A stretch of DNA of 7,776 bases, from NCBI GenBank assembly GCA_030612225.1, contig JAUWOH010000127.1, positions 1 to 7,776 of the forward strand, in the 5' to 3' direction. The notes beneath the pieces were generated by a model that saw only the letters and a program-made list of their open reading frames with translations, was not told where the DNA came from and did not search any database. Below are positions 1 through 5,106 of the stretch, one piece after another (the stretch's first letter is position 1; the number at the start of each line of letters is the position of its first letter). Position numbers and translations under genes: made by a program. Source of the stretch: Desulfobacteraceae bacterium. GTDB lineage: Bacteria > Desulfobacterota > Desulfobacteria > Desulfobacterales > JAUWMJ01.

Positions 1-196
1 CATCGACAATCTCACGCTCAACTTCCAGGGGACTGGCACCGCTCCACCGTGTTTGAATAGAAATCTCCGGAAGATCCACATTCGGGGTCAGTTGAATGGG
101 GATCCTGAAAAGGGAGATAAAACCGAACAAAACGAGAAGTATTACCCCTACAGTCACGGTAACCGGTTTTTTTATTGCAATATCAACAAGTTTCAT
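1..196 (-). CDS. RND efflux transporter inner-membrane subunit, N-terminal part (cut by window edge)
   Basis: Only the first 65 codons are in the window; the gene continues past position 1. The ATG is at 196-194 on the minus strand. The translation begins MKLVDIAIKKPVTVTVGV, then a hydrophobic helix (about residues 12-30), then RIPIQLTPNVDLPEISI and a W-S-G-A-S-P-x-E-V-E segment. This is the standard start of HAE1/AcrB-family RND pumps: short cytoplasmic helix, TM1, then the first periplasmic strand of the porter domain. In the family the protein is a proton-driven trimeric exporter of about 1,000 residues or more, working with a periplasmic adaptor and an outer-membrane channel. The adaptor gene lies upstream on the same strand (669-1760). 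Substrate cannot be told from this fragment. The ribosome binding site is weak, and a 20-base palindrome lies 24 bases upstream of the start. Confidence 0.93.
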   Translation of the reverse strand, partial: MKLVDIAIKKPVTVTVGVILLVLFGFISLFRIPIQLTPNVDLPEISIQTRWSGASPLEVEREIVD

Positions 197-220
197 AGTT
201 TAAGTTCTTAGCTGATCAAC

Positions 221-240
221 ATCGACAAAACTTTGTCGAT
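221..240. promoter_or_regulatory. Perfect 9-base inverted repeat upstream of the RND gene (possible operator or mRNA hairpin)
   Basis: ATCGACAAA (221-229) and TTTGTCGAT (232-240) are exact reverse complements separated by two bases. The repeat lies 24 bases upstream of the RND start codon in that gene's direction. A short, near-continuous palindrome like this is typical of a binding site for a dimeric regulator, for example of the TetR family that often controls efflux pumps. In RNA it would form a stem close to the start codon. No T-tract follows on either strand, so a terminator is unlikely. The function is inferred, and no regulator gene is in the window. Confidence 0.4.
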
Positions 241-279
241 CATTGTTCGGTCCAAAGTATGGCGTCGGCAGGTTACATT

Positions 280-341
280 GGTTTCAGGTTTCAGGTGTCG
301 GGTGTCAGGAGCATAGATGCTGAATACTGACACCTTAAACC
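280..341. repeat. Heptamer hairpin element A
   Basis: Four tandem heptamers run from 280 to 307: GGTTTCA twice, then GGTGTCG and GGTGTCA. The inverted arm reads TGACACC (328-334) and TTAAACC (335-341). The unit at 301-307 is an exact reverse complement of 328-334. The centre contains a small perfect hairpin, AGCAT-AG-ATGCT (310-321). The right arm is shorter than the left; a further partial match (TGAACC-like) lies near 349-354. It sits between the adaptor and RND genes. I see no transposase or terminal target duplication. Confidence 0.75.
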
Positions 342-380
342 TTCGAAATGAACCGTTGACTTCTTACTGTCTCTTAAGGG

Positions 381-406
381 CATAGCCGTCAGGCTAAAAG
401 GCTATG
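381..406. repeat. Inverted repeat abutting element B
   Basis: CATAGCC (381-387) and GGCTATG (400-406) are exact reverse complements with a 12-base loop. The loop holds a second copy of GGCTA (392-396) that could pair with 383-387 instead, giving two alternative stems. The right arm shares its last base with the first heptamer of the next element. A related CATAGCC occurs again at 624-630. Confidence 0.6.
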
Positions 407-531
407 AACGTCGAACATCCAACGTCCAACATCGAATTTTGAATAAGGATTCCGCCTATTTTTATAAAACGGCGAAGCGAAGCGATTTCATCATTCGATG
501 TTCAACGTTCGATGTTCGATGTTGGACGTTC
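406..531. repeat. Heptamer hairpin element B
   Basis: The left arm (406-436) has four tandem heptamers: GAACGTC, GAACATC, CAACGTC, CAACATC, then GAA. The right arm (494-531), read on the minus strand, is GAACGTC, CAACATC, GAACATC, GAACGTT, GAACATC, then GAA. Positions 421-436 and 515-530 are a 16-base perfect inverted repeat. Variation between units falls mainly at heptamer positions 1 (G/C) and 5 (G/A). The centre has its own small stem (CGCC at 453-456 with GGCG at 471-474) and a GCGAA repeat (472-485). The element is within the efflux operon gap. Confidence 0.88.
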
Positions 532-668
532 AAAAACGCTTTACTCTGCCGTTCAATATTTTCTTATCATCAATATTTTATTTATTTTCGCCGGAACGGT
601 AAAACCTTTTAGGGTCGTACGAGCATAGCCCGTGGTTTAATTGAAAACAATTATTTTTGCGCGAGCCC

Positions 669-1760
669 TTAGTTTTGCACTTCAACCGCCTGCCCCGGCC
701 TCAGGCGCTCATTACCCCTTATGACGACTTGATCTCCGGGCTTTAGATTTCCTTCAACAGCCACGTTGCCGTCAAAAAAACCTGTAACTTTTACTCTGAC
801 AGGAACAGCTTTACCGCCGGCAACAGAAAAGACCATTTTTTCTTCTCCTGATGTGACTATAGAATCCTTTGGCACAAGGAGTGCGTTCCTTGTACGTGCC
901 AGGTCAAAGGTTACAAATACCTCCATACCGCTTTTGATCTTAGACCCGGAATTTTCAAGGTTTATTCTTACCGGAAATGTTCTGGAATCCGGGTTTCCCT
1001 TTGGAAGTACTGCGTAAATTATGCCTGAAAGATGCTTGTCGGATATGCTTTTAACCTTAACCTTTACCCTGCTTTTTGGCGGAATCAATACGACATAGCG
1101 CTCAGGAACATCAACAGTTATGCGTATTTTGCTAAGATCAATGAGAGTAACGACAGCTCCACCGGCACTGACCCATTCACCCACCTGTGTGTGTTCACCG
1201 GCTATGAAACCTGAAAAAGGTGAAAGAACTTTTTTTTGTGCAATTTCATACTCAAGTTGTTCTATTTTCGCGTTATTTTGCACCAACTCCTGGGAGAGCG
1301 CACGGTAGTTATAAAAGGCTTCATCATATTTTCTTTCAGCGATACTGTTTGCGTCTTTTAGCTTGGCTACCCTGGCAAGCTCTTTTTTGGCCTTTTCAAG
1401 ATTTGCAATGGCCTTCTGCTTTGCCGCAACAGCACCTTTTAGTATAAGTTTTAAATAAGTGGTCTTTAATTTTACAAGCAGCTCTCCTTTTTTTATATAA
1501 TCTCCTTCTTTTACCGGAAAATATTCAACAATACCTGAAACTTCGGAGGCAATTATGCTTTTTGCAATTGCTTCAGTCGTTCCAACCAGCGATATTTGAT
1601 CTGAAACCGACCTGATTTCTACCCTGGCTACACGTACAGGAACAGGTTGTGGGGTTTGATTTTTACCGTGCTCAGCGGCTATTGAAGTAAAATTGGCGCT
1701 AAAAAAAACGATTGTTGCTATAAGATATACAGAGAAATACGCTGTTAGGTTTTTATTCAT
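669..1760 (-). CDS. Periplasmic adaptor subunit (membrane fusion protein) of an RND efflux system
   Basis: 363 residues, a normal length for the HlyD/AcrA family. The start is an ATG at 1760-1758 with AGGA (1771-1768) seven bases upstream. Residues 1-29 form a signal peptide (hydrophobic 8-28, likely cleavage after S-I-A-A); no lipobox cysteine is present. Residues about 66-98 are the first half of the lipoyl domain (S-E-V-S-G-I-V, then V-K-E-G-D-Y-I-K-K-G). Residues about 105-175 are an alpha-helical hairpin rich in K, A, E and Q. The second lipoyl half follows (L-S-P-F-S-G-F-I-A, then V-G-E-W-V). After that come the beta-barrel and membrane-proximal domains, ending G-D-Q-V-V-I-R-G-N-E-R-L-R-P-G-Q-A-V. 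In the family this protein bridges the inner-membrane pump and the outer-membrane channel. The RND gene follows on the same strand after a repeat-filled gap. Its substrate cannot be deduced. Confidence 0.95.
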   Translation of the reverse strand: MNKNLTAYFSVYLIATIVFFSANFTSIAAEHGKNQTPQPVPVRVARVEIRSVSDQISLVGTTEAIAKSIIASEVSGIVEYFPVKEGDYIKKGELLVKLKTTYLKLILKGAVAAKQKAIANLEKAKKELARVAKLKDANSIAERKYDEAFYNYRALSQELVQNNAKIEQLEYEIAQKKVLSPFSGFIAGEHTQVGEWVSAGGAVVTLIDLSKIRITVDVPERYVVLIPPKSRVKVKVKSISDKHLSGIIYAVLPKGNPDSRTFPVRINLENSGSKIKSGMEVFVTFDLARTRNALLVPKDSIVTSGEEKMVFSVAGGKAVPVRVKVTGFFDGNVAVEGNLKPGDQVVIRGNERLRPGQAVEVQN

Positions 1761-1819
1761 TTGTCATTCCTGTTGATTTTTTTATCAGAGCTTACAAATT
1801 TTAAAAATCCTCCCTGATA

Positions 1820-1879
1820 CCACTTTTAATAAAGGGGGAAACGATAAAACCACCTGTATTAAAGGGGGATTTAATGGGA
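1820..1879. repeat. Two tandem copies of a 30-base G-tract repeat
   Basis: CCAC at 1820-1823 recurs at 1850-1853, and AAAGGGGG at 1831-1838 recurs at 1861-1868, both with an exact 30-base offset. The bases between these anchors are partly conserved (an AT-rich T/A run before the G-tract). The repeat is followed by TTTAATGGGATT, which resembles the G-tract again. It lies in the divergent promoter region, upstream of both operons. Confidence 0.65.
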
Positions 1880-1937
1880 TTTTTTTAATCGGATTCTATC
1901 ACGTTTTAAAATTGTCGCGGTTTTTAAGTTATAATTG

Positions 1938-1966
1938 TTGACAAATCGCATCAATTATGTGTTAAT
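1938..1966 (+). promoter_or_regulatory. Candidate sigma-70-type promoter for the pilus operon
   Basis: A perfect -35 box TTGACA (1938-1943) is followed, after 17 bases, by GTTAAT (1961-1966; four of six matches to TATAAT). TG plus one base directly before the -10 (1958-1960) makes an extended -10. Transcription would begin near 1973, leaving a leader of about 95 bases before the TTG start at 2069. This is a motif match only. Confidence 0.5.
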
Positions 1967-2057
1967 TAATACCTTTACTGAATAATGGGTTTTATATCAT
2001 TAAGTCAATAATGATTCCCAATAAAAACCTTGTTTTCCCATGCCGCCATCATAGAAT

Positions 2058-2061
2058 GGAG
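2058..2061 (+). promoter_or_regulatory. Shine-Dalgarno site that decides a TTG start
   Basis: GGAG ends seven bases before the TTG at 2069-2071, an ideal spacing. The reading frame has no in-frame ATG near its beginning. The only other early candidate, TTG at 2030, has no purine-rich site in front of it. This makes 2069 the better start. Confidence 0.75.
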
Positions 2062-2068
2062 AATAACC

Positions 2069-3946
2069 TTGGCAAAAGATGAAATTTCTTCTACTGAAAG
2101 ATTGCTTGACCTGATTAGAAGCAGCACTAAAACAGGTTCTGAATTTTCCAATATTACTTCATCGCGTTCATTTTCGCAACGTATAAAATCTAATTTCGGC
2201 AATTTAGTTACTTTCAAAAAGTCAACAACAGTTGGAGTTGACATAGGTTATAATGAACTGAAACTGGTAAAAACCAGCAATTCTTCCCCCCAGAAACAAC
2301 ACCTGCTTGATTATCAGAAGGTACCTTATTTGCCGAATGTTTCTGTTGATCACCCGGAATTTATTCCTTACTTAAAATCGGTTCTTACTCGATTTTGCGG
2401 GTCTGCAAAAAGTACTGAAATTTGGGCCAACATCTCTTCAGCCCGTGTTGAAATGCGTTATCTTCGAATACCCAAAGTCCCTCAAAAGCAGATTGCCAAT
2501 GCTGTTTACTGGTCATTTAAAAAAATAACAAGCTTTGATGAAAAAAATACAACATTTGATTTCGAAGTTTTGGGTGATATTGAAGAGGGTAGTTCTAAGA
2601 AAACAGAGATTATGGCCTATACTGCCCCGACTCAGGAAATCAAGAAACTAAAAGGAATTTTTTCCAAAAGCGGTTTCCACTTAACGGGAATATCAATCGT
2701 TCCATTCGCTTTCCAGAATCTCCTGCTGAATAATTGGATGGGAACCGGCGCAAAAAATGTATCGAGCCTTTATATCGGGAGAGACTGGTCGCGCATTGAC
2801 ATCTTTTCAAATGGATATCTTGTTTTGTCACGCGGTATCAAGGCCGGTATAAAAACAATGAGTGCAACCATAACCGGAGAAAAAGATGAAAACCGGGTGG
2901 AATTATCTTCAAAGCCTGTCGATTCTGATGAAGCGAAAAAGACGCAAATAGATGCTGACAGAGCTCAGGAAATATTTTTTGGTTTTGATCCTGATTCATC
3001 TCCTTCGGACTCCCGTCCTGCTGAACTTAGACCTGAAGAGAAAGCAATTTTCAAGATAATCCTGCCTGCCCTTAAACGTCTGGTAAGACAGATGGAGCTA
3101 ACTTTCGAACATTTTTCTGCAATTTTTGAAAATGAGAGTGTGGAAAGGATATATATATCCAGTGGCGCTCGTCCTCACCAATTGATCGTCGATTATATAG
3201 GAAATGAGCTTGGTATTCCCAAAGAAAACTTTGATCCTTTTTCTGCTGATTCAGAGTTTTCAGGTGAAGTCACAGGCCCAGAATCAGCGCTTGAAAGGGA
3301 AGCTTTTACCCCTGCAGCAGGTATAGCAATTTCCAATAATTCCATGACACCCAATTTTTTGTTTACTTATAAGGATAAAAAGCAAGTTGCAAACATTGCT
3401 TTTATCAATAAAATTCTTTATGCCGGCTTTACTTTAGTAATGATCCTGTGTGTCGGATTCTATTTTTATCAAGGAAACACAATACGAGAGAAAAAAGATC
3501 AGGTGGCCATGCTAAAGCTGGAGATGTCAAGCTTTATCTCCAATGTAGATCAGGTCGCAATACTTAAGCTGGTTGAAGAGGCAAAACGTAATAATGAGGC
3601 ATTTAAGGAATATGGCCGAAAATATCTGGTTATTGCGGCATTAAGTGAAATTGCTGACCTAACACCCGCTAATATTCGCCTGTTAAGTATTTCAGCTCAG
3701 CTGGAAGCAGCTCCTGGAGCTAAGGAGGAAAATCCGGAAAGATCGATTGTAATTGGTGGTATTATTCTGGGGAACAGAATGGCGCTGGAATCCATCCTGG
3801 CCAGGTACCTGATTGCTCTGAAAGGTTCGCCCATATTTGATCAACCTGTTATCAGTGAAAAGACACTTGGTTTTTTTAATAATAATGAAGTATTGCAGTT
3901 TACAACACATTTAAAATTGATTCCTAAACAAAATGGTACAAATTAA
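2069..3946 (+). CDS. PilM-PilN fusion protein of a type IV (MSHA-like) pilus alignment complex
   Basis: 625 residues from the TTG start, beginning MAKDEISSTERLLDLIR. Residues about 52-430 are a PilM/GspL-type actin-like cytoplasmic domain: G-V-D-I-G-Y near 56-61 is the phosphate-1 loop, Y-I-G-R-D-W-S-R-I-D-I-F is the position of the second phosphate loop, and I-Y-I-S-S-G-A followed by L-G-I-P and D-P-F is the adenosine-side motif. A membrane helix lies at about 446-468. Residues 469-625 are a PilN-like periplasmic part: a charged coiled-coil-like stretch, then a ferredoxin-like fold ending H-L-K-L-I-P. In most pilus systems PilM and PilN are separate; fusion resembles GspL and MshI. The second and third nucleotide motifs are degenerate (Y for D, S-S-G for G-G-G), so ATP hydrolysis is doubtful. 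It overlaps the next gene by 14 bases. It should recruit the cytoplasmic motor and connect it to the periplasmic subunits. Confidence 0.88.
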   Translation: MAKDEISSTERLLDLIRSSTKTGSEFSNITSSRSFSQRIKSNFGNLVTFKKSTTVGVDIGYNELKLVKTSNSSPQKQHLLDYQKVPYLPNVSVDHPEFIPYLKSVLTRFCGSAKSTEIWANISSARVEMRYLRIPKVPQKQIANAVYWSFKKITSFDEKNTTFDFEVLGDIEEGSSKKTEIMAYTAPTQEIKKLKGIFSKSGFHLTGISIVPFAFQNLLLNNWMGTGAKNVSSLYIGRDWSRIDIFSNGYLVLSRGIKAGIKTMSATITGEKDENRVELSSKPVDSDEAKKTQIDADRAQEIFFGFDPDSSPSDSRPAELRPEEKAIFKIILPALKRLVRQMELTFEHFSAIFENESVERIYISSGARPHQLIVDYIGNELGIPKENFDPFSADSEFSGEVTGPESALEREAFTPAAGIAISNNSMTPNFLFTYKDKKQVANIAFINKILYAGFTLVMILCVGFYFYQGNTIREKKDQVAMLKLEMSSFISNVDQVAILKLVEEAKRNNEAFKEYGRKYLVIAALSEIADLTPANIRLLSISAQLEAAPGAKEENPERSIVIGGIILGNRMALESILARYLIALKGSPIFDQPVISEKTLGFFNNNEVLQFTTHLKLIPKQNGTN

Positions 3947-4469
3947 ACTATCTAATTTTCCAACGAAGAGTCTTGCTTATTTTTTAGTATTAGGAGGAGG
4001 AATCCTTGTATTCACTGTTCTTACAATTCTTCCTGCCATGCAAAGCTCGACCGGGTTGGATATGGAAATTAAAAAAATAAAAAGTTCTATGGATGAACAA
4101 AAGATCCTCACTCCTGTTTATAATAATCTTTTAAGGAAGACCAAGTTTAAGAAAACAAAAGGCATGACAACGCCAAAGAAAAATAAACTTGCGCAGGGTG
4201 ATACTCGGAAAGTTGTTCGACTGTTAAATATTATTGCAAAAAACAGTAATATCACAATTGTGGACGTTACCCCGGATGTAGATACATTAATCGGAGGGTC
4301 GGGACATCTGCTGATAAACATTGTCGCAAAAGGCGAGTTTATTAATTTGCACGGATTTTTATTCCAGTTATGTGAACTACCCTTTCTTGAATTTGTTGAA
4401 CAGATAAAGATTACTTCTATCAGGAAAACAAAAGAATTCAGACTCAAAGTCTGGATGGCCCAGGAATAA
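3933..4469 (+). CDS. PilO/MshJ-like inner-membrane alignment protein
   Basis: 178 residues. The ATG at 3933 lies inside the end of the upstream gene (14-base overlap). No strong Shine-Dalgarno is visible, so translational coupling is likely. A short cytoplasmic N-terminus is followed by one membrane helix (about residues 14-34), a charged coiled-coil-like region (about 40-75), and a small alpha/beta periplasmic domain (about 90-178). The last includes L-L-N-I-I-A-K-N-S-N-I and an I-V-A-K-G-E-F segment followed by a helix and L-P-F-L-E-F. This is the PilO/GspM pattern. Sequence identity to PilO is low, and position between the PilN-like fusion and the PilP-like protein is much of the evidence. 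In the family it dimerises with PilN and sets the register of the complex. Confidence 0.75.
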   Translation: MVQIKLSNFPTKSLAYFLVLGGGILVFTVLTILPAMQSSTGLDMEIKKIKSSMDEQKILTPVYNNLLRKTKFKKTKGMTTPKKNKLAQGDTRKVVRLLNIIAKNSNITIVDVTPDVDTLIGGSGHLLINIVAKGEFINLHGFLFQLCELPFLEFVEQIKITSIRKTKEFRLKVWMAQE

Positions 4470-4471
4470 GA

Positions 4472-4963
4472 ATGTCTAAACGAGAAAAAATAATTCTTTT
4501 TTTTATGGCACTATCCCTTGTGTATGGCTTTTTTGTTTTTTTCATTGAGGCCCCCGGCAAAAGAGGAGCAATAGGCCAAAACAGTAAACTGGAATCATTA
4601 AACAAGTTCATTTCACATGTTGCTGAACTTACAAGAGAGAGTCTTTCTGAAATAGATTCCTATATTATTGAAAAAGCCCCAAAACAATGGGGCAAGGATC
4701 CTTTGCTTAGTTCTGATTCGGAATTTCAATTCAAAGCGGAAAACACAGAAGCTGATATATCGGCTTTGAGAGTTAATATCAAATATACCGGCTATTTGAA
4801 TATGGGCGCAAAAAACTTCGCTATTTTAAACGGTCTGGAATATGAAGAGGGTGAGGAACTGAAAAAAGGCGGGTTTATTGTAGGTAAAATTTATCCGGAA
4901 CGAGTCATAATAATAATAAAAGGGAAACAAGAAGAAATTACTATTCCTTTGGAAGAAATTTGA
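4472..4963 (+). CDS. PilP/MshK/GspC-like periplasmic linker protein
   Basis: 163 residues. The ATG is two bases after the preceding stop, with AGGA (4462-4465) six bases upstream. Residues 7-24 are a hydrophobic N-terminal anchor with no lipobox cysteine, so it is probably membrane-tethered like GspC and unlike the lipoprotein form of PilP. A linker follows, containing Q-W-G-K-D-P-L, close to the W/R-D-P-F motif of PilP and MshK proteins. The C-terminal part (about 98-163) is a small beta domain with Y-T-G-Y-L, A-I-L-N-G-L-E-Y, E-G-E-E-L-K-K-G and V-G-K-I-Y-P-E-R-V, the pattern of the homology region that binds the secretin N0 domain. The secretin gene is next. It should couple the inner-membrane complex to the secretin. 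The family call rests on motif and synteny. Confidence 0.75.
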   Translation: MSKREKIILFFMALSLVYGFFVFFIEAPGKRGAIGQNSKLESLNKFISHVAELTRESLSEIDSYIIEKAPKQWGKDPLLSSDSEFQFKAENTEADISALRVNIKYTGYLNMGAKNFAILNGLEYEEGEELKKGGFIVGKIYPERVIIIIKGKQEEITIPLEEI

Positions 4964-4964
4964 T

Positions 4965-5079
4965 GATTGTCGATTGCCTATTGTTGATTGTCGATTGACG
5001 GAAGTCGTTATGCTCAATCAATTTTATAAAAATGATTGCCATCCTTAAATCGTCAATCGTCAATCTTAAATCATCAATC
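4965..5079. repeat. Heptamer hairpin element C
   Basis: Five tandem heptamers at 4965-4999: GATTGTC, GATTGCC, TATTGTT, GATTGTC, GATTGAC. The inverted arm (5048-5079) contains GTCAATC twice (5052-5065), then TTAAATC and ATCAATC. Positions 4986-5000 and 5051-5065 are inverted repeats with 14 of 15 bases matching. The centre holds a nested inverted repeat of the same core, CAATCA (5015-5020) with TGATTG (5033-5038). The element begins two bases after the PilP-like stop codon and ends 27 bases before the secretin start, so it occupies most of the 143-base gap. Confidence 0.85.
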
Positions 5080-5106
5080 TTAAAAAGCAAGCAGCGAGCT
5101 AATCTT

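Larger units (their letters stand above)
197..668. other. 472-base repeat-filled gap inside the efflux operon
   Basis: No credible gene is seen on either strand. The gap separates the adaptor gene from the RND gene, which are normally adjacent or nearly so. It holds a palindrome at 221-240, heptamer hairpin elements at 280-341 and 406-531, and an inverted repeat at 381-406. The part from 532 to 668 is AT-rich. It has TCAATATTTT twice (553-562, 570-579), a possible stem pairing 549-554 with 594-599, an 8-base palindrome TCGTACGA (615-622), and an AT-only hairpin (638-643 with 648-653) just past the adaptor stop codon. That last hairpin is too weak to call as a terminator of the minus-strand gene. 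Confidence 0.8.
1761..2068. other. Divergent intergenic region between the efflux and pilus operons
   Basis: This 308-base AT-rich region separates two divergent start codons, so it should carry the promoters for both directions. It contains the ribosome binding site of the minus-strand adaptor gene (AGGA, 1768-1771), a tandem 30-base repeat (1820-1879), a candidate rightward promoter (1938-1966) and the ribosome binding site of the rightward gene (2058-2061). I could not assign a convincing leftward promoter. There is no heptamer element here, unlike the other larger gaps. Confidence 0.7.

Noticed and set aside
638..653. AT-only hairpin just downstream of the adaptor stop codon as a terminator
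   Set aside because: The stem is six AT-rich base pairs with the T-run on the wrong side for the minus-strand transcript, and the RND gene is expected to be co-transcribed.
766..1447. Several plus-strand open frames of 60-83 codons across this stretch
   Set aside because: They lie antisense to the adaptor gene, whose signal peptide, lipoyl halves and barrel domains account for the region. They have no recognisable features or ribosome binding sites.
1893..1898. TAGAAT on the minus strand as the -10 box of the efflux operon promoter
   Set aside because: No acceptable -35 hexamer lies 15-19 bases upstream, so I could not support it as a promoter.
3147..3160. A 14-base perfect palindrome GGATATATATATCC
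   Set aside because: It is inside the actin-like domain coding region and is mostly alternating AT, so it is readily explained by chance and codon choice.
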